Shown one piece after another: positions 52,101-62,475 of a stretch of 64,000 nt of DNA (positions within the stretch are counted from its first letter, which is position 1; each line of letters opens with the position of its first letter). Source of the stretch: Volvox africanus. Taxonomy: Eukaryota; Chlorophyta; Chlorophyceae; Chlamydomonadales; Volvocaceae. The translations under genes were made by a program, and so were the position numbers. The notes under the pieces were generated by a model that did no database searches, had not been told where the DNA came from, and worked only from the letters and a program-made list of their open reading frames with translations. Where the stretch lies: positions 1,178,001 through 1,242,000 of the forward strand of contig BSDZ01000080.1 in the NCBI GenBank assembly GCA_030268105.1. Direction: 5' to 3'.

Positions 52101-55100
52101 GGCCCTGCTGAAGGTGACAAATCCAACTCACCAGCCTGCTCACCACTGCTACTAGCTGAAGATTTCAGTGAAGGTCTGACATCAGCAGGTGAGGTGGTTG
52201 AGCCTGCACCTTGAAGCTCATCATCCACAATCTGCTCACCACATGCAGCTGAAGATGCGGAAGGACGGCCGACCTGCTGAGTCAGCGAAAAAGGCCCTGG
52301 TGAAGGTGACAAATCCAACTCACCAGCCTGCTCACCACTGCTACTAGCTGAAGATTTCAGTGAAGGTCTGACATCAGCAGGTGAGGTGGTTGAGCCTGCA
52401 TGTGGAAGCTCATCATCCACAATCTGCTCACCACATGCAGCTGAAGATGCGGAAGGACGGCCGACCTGCTGAGTCAGCGAAAAAGGCCCTGGTGAAGGTG
52501 GCCAATCCAACTCACCAGCCTGCTCACCACTGCTACTAGCTGAAGATTTCAGTGAAGGTCTGACATCAGCAGGTGAGGTGGTTGAGCCTGCACCTTGAAG
52601 CTCATCATCCACAATCTGCTCACCACTTGCAGCTGAAGATGCTGATGGACGGCCGACCTGCTGAGTCAGCCAAAAAGGCCCTGGTGAAGGTGGCCAATCC
52701 AACTCACCAGCCTGCTCACCACTGCTACTAGCTGAAGATTTCAGTGAAGGTCTGATATCAGCAGGTGCGGTGGTTGAGCCTGCATGTGGAAGCTCATCAT
52801 CCACAATCTGCTCTTCACATGCAGCTGAAGATGCGGATGGACGGCCGACCTGCTGAGTCAGCGAAAAAGGCCCTGGTGAAGGTGGCCAATCCAACTCACC
52901 AGCCTGCTCACCACTGCTACTAGCTGAAGATTTCAGTGAAGGTCTGGCATCAGCAGGTGAGGTGGTTGAGCCTGCATGTGGAAGCTCATCATCCACAATC
53001 TGCTCACCACTTGCAGCTGAAGATGCGGAAGGACGGCCGACCTGCTGAGTCAGCGAAAAAGGCCCTGGTGAAGGTGGCCAATCCAACTCACCAGCCTGCT
53101 CACCACTGCTACTAGCTGAAGATTTCAGTGAAGGTCTGGCATCAGCAGGTGAGGTGGTTGAGCCTGCATGTGGAAGCTCATCATCCACAATCTGCTCACC
53201 ACATGCAGCTGAAGATGCGGAAGAACGGCCGGCCTGCTGTTGCGCCGACCAGACGTCCGCTTGCTGCCCACTTTGATCTGTTTGATCAATATACAAAGAT
53301 GGTGATGGAAGCTCCAGGCTGCCTTGCTCTGTTAGAATTGAGACAGCAGCAGTAGACCAGGCGGCCGCAATCTGTGCAAGCTGCTCACCACTGGAAGCAA
53401 GTTGTGCAAGCGTGAAGCTGGTCAGCTCTGTTAACACTGATGTGGGCTCAGAATGATGAGACTCTGCTATGGTTGACAGCTGCCTGACCTGCTGCTGCTC
53501 CTCGCTCGCCATGGAATAATGGCGCTTTGAAGGCTTTGCTGCAGCAGCATCAGCAGACGCCTTAGATTGACACCCAAGCTGTTCATAGCCCGCCTCTAGT
53601 GCAGAAATTGCTGAGCAGTGCTGTGCTGCACTCATGGCGGCATCTGTACATGCCTCTGCCAACTGCCCTAGACGTCTGTAATGGAGCTCTGTCGCTGCTG
53701 ATGCCGCAGAGCTCGGCAATCCTGCCGAGACAGCTGCTTTTGTGAAAAATTCAACCAGTTGACCTAGTCGGTCATAACTGGACTCAAGAGCTGATGCTGC
53801 AGAGAAGAACTGCTCAGCGGAGATGGCGGCATCAGCAAATGCATCAACCAGTTGCCACATCCGATCATCACTCCAACCAAGGGAAGAAGCCGCGGACAAA
53901 AACTGCTCCGCAACGATAGCAGCATCCAAGCGGCTACTGCCTGTTGGCCCTATTCGGTCAAGGCAGGATCCAAGAGCTGAGACGGCTGCCAGGAAGCGCT
54001 CTGCTGAGGTTGCTGCACTGGACGACGTGGCATCTGCCATCTGCTCTAGCCGCATGTAGCTCGTTCCAAGGGCAGCGGCCACGGAACGTAAGCAGGAAGC
54101 TGATAATAATGGGCCGGCATTATTCTTACAAATTGTGGAGGTGGAACTGCCGTCCATAAAAATCTGCTGATGCTGCTCTGGCTGTCCCACTATTGCCAAT
54201 AATCCGAGCTGTTGTTTGTGGTCAAGGGATGGCAAAAGATAACAGGCTTTCAGGTCAATGTTATTCGGATCGTCACCTGCTAGCTGCCGCTCTTGCAGCA
54301 GCTGTTGCAGCTCCAGCTGCTGCTGGTCATCATATGCGCTGCCCAACTCTGTGGCATCTGGGATTCCCACTGCCGAGCTGCTGGATAGCTGCCCTCCGGA
54401 CGTGGTGGTTGCCATCTTGTCAACGTAGATAACATTATTATTAGCCAGCGGCAGCAGCAGCTCCTCATCGTGATAGGATAGACCCTCATCCTGATCAGGA
54501 GCCACCGAGCAGCCCTGTTGCCTATACGGGATCGTAGTATCATGTACTTCCAGCTGCTGGCAAATTGGGTCGAAGCGAAGTTCTGCTGCACCGGTGCATG
54601 TTAGAACCAAATGAGACTGCTGCTCCGTGCTCACAGAGACCCTTGTGGCCCCGCCGTGGACATCGGCCAGCCGGCTTAAAATCTCCTGATGGCAGTCTTT
54701 GCTTTCTTCCACACCTTGAGTCATGATTGATTGAGATTGCTGACTGTTGGAAGCTTCACTGACACCGTTTTCCCCATCTGCTGCAGCTAGCCGTGCAACC
54801 TGCTGCTGCTGCTGATCGTACAGACCCGCCGATGTCTCCAAGACCACCGACAGGCCGATTCCTTGCGCATTGCATGTGGATGGGGCGAGAGTAGTGCTTG
54901 TGGATGCTGATGATAAGGGAGCAGCCACCAGCTGCCCTGGTGGATCGTCATAGCCCACTTCCCGTGATGGCAACACCCCCATCACTCCTGCCGCTGCACC
55001 GGACTTTCGTCTCACATTGACAGCGGCGACAAGGGCCGCTGCTGTTGAGACTTCTGTCAGCAGCCTCAGCCCAACACAATGCGGCACAAGGGTTGTTACC

Positions 55101-56358
55101 GGATTGTACGCCGGACGGCTAGAGGACGGGGCCGTGATGCTGTCTGCGGCCGTGCGGCCCATTTTTCCGATGAACTCATACACAAAGGCGGCAGGGGAGC
55201 TGATGAGACGGGCAGCAGGGATTCCAGTATTCCCCGAAGCATCGGTGAGCTGTTGCCAGACCTGCTGCTGATTGCTGTTACTCCGCGGGACAGAGAGGGC
55301 GAAGCAGGCTTGGCCAAGGAGCCCAAATGCATCCATTTGGGCTTGCTGCTGCTCAAGCCGAGGCCAGCCGCCACCACACGCCATACTACTACTGCTCAGC
55401 TGCCGACCACGAATGCTATTACTGCTGTCATACACAGACTGCTGCTGTGAGGTTTCTGCATCAGCCGTATCGGTTGGAGCGATACTCAAATCATGAAGAT
55501 ACGTTTGTAGTAATGCGTAAGCAACACCAATAAAGAAGAGACCTGCAAAGAATGTATTGTTTGAAACAGCAGCGAGAAGATAGAGGCAGATAGAAGGGCA
55601 CGTACCTACGTACGTACATACACGCACGCATCCCGAACCCAGCCGCCAAGACATATCTATCCAATCACTTGCGCGCGTTCATGTTCAAATACAGAGGCAG
55701 TTTCATTATTCCCGATTAATTGTTGCAGCACCATGCGCGTGCGCATCTGTTGTAGCTCAGCAGCAGGAAATAGATAAGGACGGCAGCAGGCACGGCTGGA
55801 AAGCAGGAAAGCAAGTAAACTAGCTAAGTGTCCGCCCGGCGGTACATCGAATAGATACGTCCCAAAACAACCAACTATATGTGTGTGGGGGGGGAGTGTT
55901 TTCCTCGCTCGAGGCTTTCAGCTGCAGCAAGGCGGGCAAGCAAGGAATGCAGGCAGCAGGCAGGCGCGACGGCCCAACCTCCTTATCAGGACCCTCTATA
56001 TACGAGATAATCAATGAGACACGCATACATGATGTCGTGTATGACTGGATGGCCCCCATGAAGTCCTTTCAACCCGCACAACTGCACACGCACACGCACC
56101 AAGCAAGTACTTAATCCTGCGCTCATGCATTTCCGACGGCTGAACAATCGGTGGACTGGACTTACCGTAACTGGCTAACCCTCCCTCCTCGGGGCCGCAG
56201 GGATTGCCGTCTGATGCATCCCCATGCGTCCCTGGCGGAACAGATCCCGGGGGAGAACCGCCAATATCTGTTGGTTGTTGTGACGAAGTTGTTCTTGTGA
56301 TGATATCCGTCGTACCATACAACGGTGTGAGTGCTTCGTCTCGTGAAGATTCGCTCAT
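34442..56358 (-). CDS. Giant repeat protein, ~7,097 residues, unknown family
   Basis: Exon 1 is 56358-56166 (MSESSRDEALTPLYG to LASY), donor TTACG|GTAAG. Exon 2 is 55542-34442, acceptor TTCTTTGCAG|GT; the split codon joins as Gly, in phase. Exon 2 is 21.1 kb without a stop. At the junction YGLFFIGVAYALLQTYL (residues ~64-80) is a single predicted membrane segment. Then come a Gln/Ser-rich region, about five ~35-residue Ala-rich helical repeats, 52 copies of a 64-residue acidic Ser-rich unit (residues ~830-4,150), a Ser/Ala/Pro/Val-rich region with IQVGxSLE motifs, a basic Ser/Pro/Arg-rich segment with four RSSFFMPLP-type repeats, poly-Gly and acidic runs, and a Ser/Arg-rich C terminus ending GRWH. 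No catalytic domain is recognised. Largely disordered; location and function unknown. An alternative start at 55654 would skip exon 1 and read through the intron. Confidence 0.8.
35624..35695 (-). repeat. Acidic EG/EEE run in giant protein
   Basis: CTTCCC/TCTTCC tract that reads on the - strand as [19 protein letters not shown] followed by a Tyr-Glu-Asp segment. Simple-sequence coding expansion. Confidence 0.75.
37131..37176 (-). repeat. Poly-glycine run in giant protein
   Basis: GCC triplet run that encodes ~14 consecutive Gly on the - strand, typical volvocine homopolymer expansion. Confidence 0.85.
37275..37820 (-). repeat. Four ~56-residue degenerate repeats with an RSSFFMPLP motif
   Basis: On the - strand the motifs read PRSSFFIPLPKSP (~37795), PRSSFFMPIPDSP (~37625), ARSSFIMPLP (~37465) and NRSSFFMVLPNNP (~37290). 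Spacing is 160-175 bp. The linkers are Ser/Pro/Gln-rich and do not align, so the hydrophobic Phe-Phe-Met-x-x-Pro core is the selected part. It looks like a short linear binding motif in a disordered basic segment. Confidence 0.75.
38585..41745 (-). repeat. Dispersed IQVGxSLE motif copies in giant protein
   Basis: Five copies: AGIQVGLSL (~38600), TGIQVGPSLEAPS (~38680), AGIQVGPSLEAPS (~38775), AAIQVGSSLEGP (~41660) and AAVQVGKSLEAL (~41725). Each follows a short acidic/Ala run. The two middle ones are nearly identical at DNA level, so at least one duplication is recent. Confidence 0.7.
43294..53243 (-). repeat. Tandem array, 52 copies of a 192-bp (64-aa) coding unit
   Basis: Counting from the same base of the first unit (53161) to the last (43396) gives 9,765 bp. 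Three units are 9 bp short (CPPSFSL in place of WPPSPGPFSL; at 44826, 46161, 47880), so the span equals exactly 51 x 192 - 27 and there are 52 copies. The frame is open on the - strand in every unit. A unit contains RPSASSAACGEQIVDDEL, an AGSTTSPAD linker, RPSLKSSASSSGEQAGEL and DWPPSPGPFSLTQQ. Variation is in fixed alternatives (PHAG/QGAG, WPPSPGP/LSPSAGA, LTQQV/LQQQA, D/E). Overall acidic and Ser-rich. Divergent half-copies flank it (SSGEQLPDAAG near 43230). Confidence 0.95.
45440..48950 (-). repeat. Higher-order duplication inside the array (1,719-bp period)
   Basis: A nine-unit block (9 x 192 - 9 = 1,719 bp) from about 45440-47230 recurs at 47160-48950 with the same series of variants, including the short unit (46161 and 47880) and the GGTTTGGCATC variant (46998 and 48717). 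A seven-unit offset of 1,335 bp links 44826 to 46161, and four- and five-unit offsets (768 and 960 bp) occur between 49300 and 51600. Confidence 0.85.
53560..54075 (-). repeat. About five Ala-rich ~35-residue helical repeats
   Basis: On the - strand successive segments read AATSAERFLAAVSALGSCLDR, AAIVAEQFLSAASSLGWSDDR, AAISAEQFFSAASALESSYDR, AAVSAGLPSSAASAATELHYR and AAMSAAQHCSAISALEAGYEQ, each followed by LGQLxxxFxD-like sequence. The period is ~105 bp. Pattern suggests amphipathic helices. These lie upstream of the 64-residue array in the same protein. Confidence 0.75.
56166..56358 (-). CDS. First exon of the giant repeat gene
   Basis: 64 codons plus one base, ATG at 56358, donor ACG|GTAAGT on the - strand at 56166/56165. 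The peptide MSESSRDEALTPLYG through GGLASY is hydrophilic and acidic. It joins the 55542 acceptor to complete the membrane segment. Support is the phase match and strong splice consensus; the 623-bp intron also contains an AUG (55654) that could start a shorter product. Confidence 0.6.
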
Positions 56359-56454
56359 GCCCTGCGGTGTACGTTGTTGCCCATTCGCAATTTATTTTCA
56401 TCCATGTCATCCATATTTATGTGCATGTTTCGTTCCTGGTACCGATATACGTAA

Positions 56455-56560
56455 CATACATATATAACATATACAATATAATATACAATATGACAATATA
56501 AAATATATAACATATAATATATAATATATAATATATAATAATTTATGATATATTATATGT
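56455..56560. repeat. TA-rich tract upstream of the giant gene
   Basis: ATATAA/TATAAT low-complexity DNA between the giant gene's first exon and the dispersed repeat; it could contribute to its promoter. Confidence 0.6.
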
Positions 56561-56565
56561 GTGTA

Positions 56566-56829
56566 GGATAGGGGGGTACATCACCCGTGGCCACTAACCT
56601 GGCAGTCCCTACCTTCCCCGGTGTTTCGGGGCACCCTCATCCAGTCTCCCATGCCGACTTCTCCGAAATCAGTGGTTTTCCCAGGTTCAGCACCCACCAC
56701 CAGCATCCAGCGGAATCTGCCGAATCAACTAAGGCGTCAACTCCGCTACTGGTCAGCTCGCAGGTCACTTAAATTGGGGTCGTCACCGTCCATCGACATG
56801 GGGGCACCCTGCCCTTAACTTTAGGGTCT
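56566..56829 (+). repeat. 264-bp dispersed repeat, copy 2
   Basis: Near-identical to 7957-8221, same orientation, again preceded by TA-rich DNA. Differences include TTAATTGG versus TAAATTGG and CTCAACTTTT versus CTTAACTTT. The similarity stops sharply at GGGTCT on the right side. Confidence 0.9.
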
Positions 56830-59811
56830 TTGGCCCGCTCTCGGTCGGGGTAGAATGGAACTCCAGGGGCATATTAGTCGTGCCATAACAGTCGTGCCTG
56901 AACACCTCTATTATATGTATGTATATAGGCGTATGTATGTACGCCTATGTATGTGTGAAGGCGTACGAATATGGGCTAAGAGTTGCTATGAAAACACCTT
57001 GAGCTGTAACAAGCTTGCCCTGGTTTCGGGCCATCGAATCGTTTTTCAGGTCTTTCGTTACATGAACGAACGAAGGTTCATTCCCATTCCATTAATATAA
57101 TTACACGCTAAGCTCAAGCATACTTGGTAATAATATTATCAGTTCTAATATAATATATATATTTCTTCAGCGCCAATGAGTAACAGGCACGTGTCAGTAG
57201 CAGATATGTGCGAGCTGAACTACATACGCAATTATTGTTGAACTATTGGATGACAACGGATCTTTGTGTGAAATGTGCAAACCGCACCTTCAATTGACCC
57301 GAATGTGAAATATATGTAGAATGTTTCGAGATAACGGGAGGGGCGAAGCTTGGAGACGACGCGTCAACCCCGCAGTCGAAAATTCCGTCCGGGAAGGCCT
57401 GAGGTCGTCTGGACGTTCGCGAGTGCGTCCGCCGAAAATTTCCTCTCTGCATCACATCAAATTTATTAAAAAAATTCAATTCGTATATATACCACATCTT
57501 TGCGAGATTTCCGGTGAAGGGAATCCCAGGAAGCAGTGGAGCGGGCGGGCAGCGAAGCAGCATTATCCACCTGCTTACCTCGCCGATTCCAGGCAGCGAA
57601 TTAACACGCCTCGCAGCAGCTAGAGTATTTTGTAAATTCATTAACGGCCATGATAGATGTAATAATGTTATAATACCGGCTTGGCCTTCGAAGAAGTGCA
57701 TTGCGATATTTTAGTGGTGATCGTCCCATTCTATCATGCTTGAAGACTAAATACATCTTGATATAATTATTGTATTGTTTTCGACATACTTTTGAGGTAT
57801 GTATGTCTTACCCACGAAAAGCAAATTGAAGTCTACCGGTATCCTCGGTACCTACAGGCTATATGAGGTATGGTTTTAATTTCTTACTCGAATAAGTAAT
57901 AATTTTCCAAAAAAATGCACGCAGGCCGTTGTTTCCAGCTTCAAGGAAAATGGCTTCGGAGCAGGCTTAAACCGCGCATGGGCCCTAATTCAAGAGGTTA
58001 TCAAGTACATGTTACATATTGAAATACTAAAGACGATTTCGGATTTCACGCCCCATGCCGGATTGATTTCGTTCAAGTTGAGTCAGCATAAAGGATGAAC
58101 TTAACGCTTCGCCCTTCGGTGGACGGACGGCCGTTGACCCCCCGGTCATGTGCAGCTCCTCAGCATCGTCACGAGAACTTACATATCCTCGCTTTCTTAA
58201 TATAATTTGTCACATGCAACACAAGTTAGCTTTGGGTCAAAGAGGCTTATTGTCAACTTTGGGTCAACTTAGTGTCAACTTTGGGTCAAAGAGGCTAATA
58301 ATGCAAGCAACGCCAAGATAGAGCCCGCAGTACATGGAAAGGTACATTAAGGAAAATGGAAAGGTACATTAAGGAGAATCATACTAGGCCTAGGCACACA
58401 ATTCTGTTTAAACCACGCTCATGCAATGTGTGTTTAAACCAGGTTTACCTGCTAACATGACCGGTCTTACTGGACTCGACGCCCTTCAATTAACCTCATA
58501 GCGCGGGTTTTCATGGATGCCTCGAATTAATTTACCTAATCAACGTACTAGCCATTGTAAACCTTTTCCTTTCAATCTAGAAGGATTCGAGAAACCTCAA
58601 ATGTTTTTACGTAGCCATGTGCAATTATATACACAAATGTTATGTCCATATCTCGGCCATTGGCAGGAATAAGCGTACGTCTAGATACCCTACACAGAGC
58701 AGCTCGAGGCAACGGTGTTTGGCCCAGAGCCAGGAGCTGCTACAAATCTGTTAGAGGACCAACGACAGTACCATTCCAATGCCACCTCTCTGACTCACAT
58801 CTTCACATCCAAGGACGCTCTAAGCAGGACCATGTTTCCACGCAGCTGCGTACTGCTGACTGGAGGCTACAGGAGATCCAAAAACCCCTTCCTCCGTAAC
58901 GATGTGACACGAAACCAGCCACTTCTCCCTCCTCCTCTCCCCCTCTTTACACAAACACACAAATAGACACCCCGCATACATATCATGCCAGGCATACACC
59001 GGCATGTAGTCTGCATAATGAAAGCCAAAGTATTCCACACGCTATAGCCTAGCTACGCATCGTCACTCTCCGTGACGTACGTCTATAGCAGTACACGACA
59101 ATATACCTACACTTATTTAAGAAATATCCGGCATCACGAACCCGCCAAACCAACATGCACGGTACACCCGCGCATGGCGTACACAGTCATCGCGTCTGAC
59201 CTCACAATCCTCATCACACTGCATTGTGCCAAATCCCACAACCGCCCTCTACATGGGAGCCAGTAGTGATGTAGCTTAATGTAGTGATATAGCTTATATT
59301 TTGAAGCACCTACTTGATGACATCGATCCTTATGAGCACATCCTCACTCAACCCGTCCCTCTCGCAAACGGCCCCAGACATGTTCGAGGGCATATTGATA
59401 TTCGCATCCAAAAAGTATCAATTTTCATCATTACTGACATTTCCAACCTTGCAGCCCGAAGCCCGCAGCCAGCGGCCCGGTCACCATATAAAACCATATC
59501 TTAACTTGGTGCTTATATCAGGCTGTGCAACTGAACGCGCTGTGTTTTGAATTGGTGCCGGGTTGGTGAGCGAGTTGTTCCATCAGGCTCCTCAGGGCCA
59601 CGGCGCCAATAACGAGGTTACAGCGCGTTTGGCTCCAGGGTGGTCACTGCCGCCACTGCCGCCACTGCCGCGACTAACGGGTTGCGAAGCAGGTGTCGTT
59701 GGGCCGCAGTCATGACTTGACACATGATTTAGGAGCGGTAGACATCCTCCTTCACCCCCTTCACCCTCTTCCCTCTTTCCTCCCTGGAGGGTCTCCAGGG
59801 AGAGGAAATCC
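56830..59811. other. Intergenic, giant gene to carboxypeptidase
   Basis: No confident gene. A 152-residue - strand frame at 57243-57701 and several shorter + strand frames at 58640-59550 have no recognisable motif. Small tandem duplications occur at 58245-58295 (TCAACTTTGGGTCAA) and 58335-58375 (GGAAAGGTACATTAAGG). A TTACA at 59618-59622 is a candidate - strand TGTAA poly(A) signal for the carboxypeptidase. Confidence 0.5.
59618..59622 (-). terminator. Candidate TGTAA polyadenylation signal, carboxypeptidase
   Basis: Reads TGTAA on the - strand about 190 bp past the stop codon at 59812-59814. Confidence 0.4.
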
Positions 59812-62008
59812 TCACAATGGCGGCAGCGTGACACGTGCGTTCATCTCTTCGAGAAGCGCCGCATCGTCTACCTCGGCTAGTTCGCAGATCGCTCTGCCTC
59901 GACAACAAACCAAGGGAGGTTCATGATGGCGGCGCAATCAGTGAAGGGAACGCGAATCCAGGCAACAAGTCGGGAAAACGGGGGAGGCATGGCGGTGAAG
60001 GCTGAATCAAAGACTGAAAATTTTAAAGCCTGAATAGACACGGGCCCTGGTACTATTGCGGTGAAGGCAGGAACAGAATTGTTGCGTCCTTATTTGCTAT
60101 AGTAAATTTATTATTGTTATGCTGATAATTTGTATGTATGTGTTTCTCTAGCGATTTAAATCATAATACACACAAAAACTTAAGAACAAAATACCATTAA
60201 GCCTCCTCGTGGGCGTATATAAAGCCTCCTCACAGGCGCCGCTTGGCAGCCGGGAGGAGGCGGGAAGACGAAATACGAGACATGATACAGCTATAGACGC
60301 TGCTGCTATAAATCATGGCTAACCGCGATGGTGGAGGACGACGTCTAGCTCCGTCCAAGTTAGGCAAGGTGAACTAGGTAGCCGCCAAGGCCGCAAATAG
60401 AAGCAGGAAATAGAAGCAGGAAACAAGGCAACAATAGAATCCGTAATAAGGTTTACTATCCGCCTTGCTGCTGGTGTCGGCGAAACGGTACCGTACAAAA
60501 GTTGTTGGGAGGAGGGTGGAGGGCTGAGGGTACGTGGCTCACGATTCATAACGCTTGGTGCGCGAGTAAAGCACCCCCAGGGGAGGGCTCACCTGCACAG
60601 GTTGTGTCCCATGGCTAGATAGTCACGGGCGCTGAAATGCGTGGCCGACGCAGAGGATCCCGCCAGGCTTGCCTCCAGAGTGTAGGAGCCCGCCACACCG
60701 AGCTCACGGTGTACCACTACACGGGCCGCGGAAAGCTTCGCCTGCGATGCGAACGAGCACCAAGGAGGGTAGAGCGAGGACCCCAGGACACGAAACCGGA
60801 AACGTTGTGCAGGCATGATATTAGCATGTACGTAACAAAATGTACTGAGTACGTATTATTACGTACAACGTACGTATTTGTACCTAACGATACGTCTATT
60901 GTATACGTATTACATACGAATTTATTTGTGTTATATACGTATTACGTACTTATGTACATGTTCTGTGTTTTGTGAGTTGAGGGAACTGAACAAAATCAAA
61001 TTGAGCGTTGTTCAGCAGCCCACACGCAGACGGATCGCCTACCTTGCGGATCTTAAAGCTGCATTTTGGGAAACTGAAATCCTGCGATCGCGGTAGGCAC
61101 GAGGGGAGTGAGGATTCAAAGCCAAACACGTGAAAAACATGCAGCATGAAGAAATGCAGAGAGGAACAATCTCCGAGAAACCAGCAAGCATTGCCTGTCT
61201 GCGATATACACGCCAAACCGCTGCACACCACATCACCCGGTCAGCAGAGAGCGGACCCCGACGCGGCGAATCACTGCGAGAGGCCTTTTCACCTGGGCCC
61301 AAATGAGACTGTTCCCCAGCCGGATCGATACAGCGCCGATACATGTCCGCGCTCCCCTCACGAGACAGAAGGCCCTATCTGAAACCCCTAAACCTGAACC
61401 TAAGCCTGCGTGTGCATCTTTACATTTTTTACAGTTATCAGCATTTCCAACTGCACCTTTGCCTTCAATACGTAAATCTCGTGTATCCGACACCCACCGA
61501 CGAAATTCGCGCCGTCAGGTACGGCAGCATGCGCACGCGCAGTCTCGCTGCGACCCGTGGGCTGGGTCCCGAAGCAGGTGGTGCTATCGCTCCTGACGCC
61601 GGTCCACCCGCCTGGGGTGCAATGCCACCGTATGACCCTGCGCAGCCGGCGCCATAACCGATCGCCCCGCCACTGACGCCGTACCCGTTGCCTTGCACAC
61701 TCAAGCCACCAGCAGCCCCTCCGCCGCCAGCATTGCTGCAGCCCTGCGGCGTTGATTGCTGCTGTTGCCCGAGGGACGTCGCCTCGCCTTCGCCAGCCGG
61801 GGCTGCTGACGCGGCGCAACGTGCGTTGGGGCTGATATACCCTTGCGGCTGGCCCTTCCCCTGAGCCGCCAGGGCCGCAGCGGAGGGTTCACACCTGCAC
61901 GTGAGAGCGCAAACGCACAGACCATATTTTTACGGCTGTGCTTCCCTAATTTTTTGGAGGTTTCGGTCACACGCAGCCACGGACGAATCTCAGTGATCGT
62001 CAAAGAGC

Positions 62009-62090
<82 letters not shown>

Positions 62091-62436
62091 AGAGAGAGAC
62101 TTCAGCAAGTTTTTATTTGCCAATTGTAACTGTACCCTTATTACTAGCTATTTTTGGTTTCCGCAGTACAAAAAAATCAAGATTACCAGCAATGGTAGCA
62201 GGATTCTTTGTTGTGTTAGCCGGCAATATTTATAGAGACTAGAGTTCGACCTTCTGTGGCTATGGATGGTGGGGATATAATATATAAGGGTTTTAAAGGA
62301 GTAGTTTACCTTCAATTACAAGGTGCTTGCAACGAAGCAAGGTGGCAAGGGGCGATTTTATAAAAGCAATCGCATCTATCAGACCTGAAGATCTTATTTA
62401 TATTGACGAATTAGGAGTTGCTAACAATCTAACTAC

Positions 62437-62475
<39 letters not shown>

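Noticed and set aside
44916..53355. Many 60-98-residue + strand frames across the array (Cys/Ser/Ala-rich, repeated)
   Set aside because: They are shadows of the 192-bp unit: each stops within two units, whereas the - strand frame stays open for the full 10 kb. The repeated CAGGTGAG on the + strand only mimics a splice donor.
34442..55654. Contamination or prokaryotic origin of the giant frame
   Set aside because: A canonical spliceosomal intron joins its first exon in phase, and homopolymer composition matches the neighbouring algal genes.
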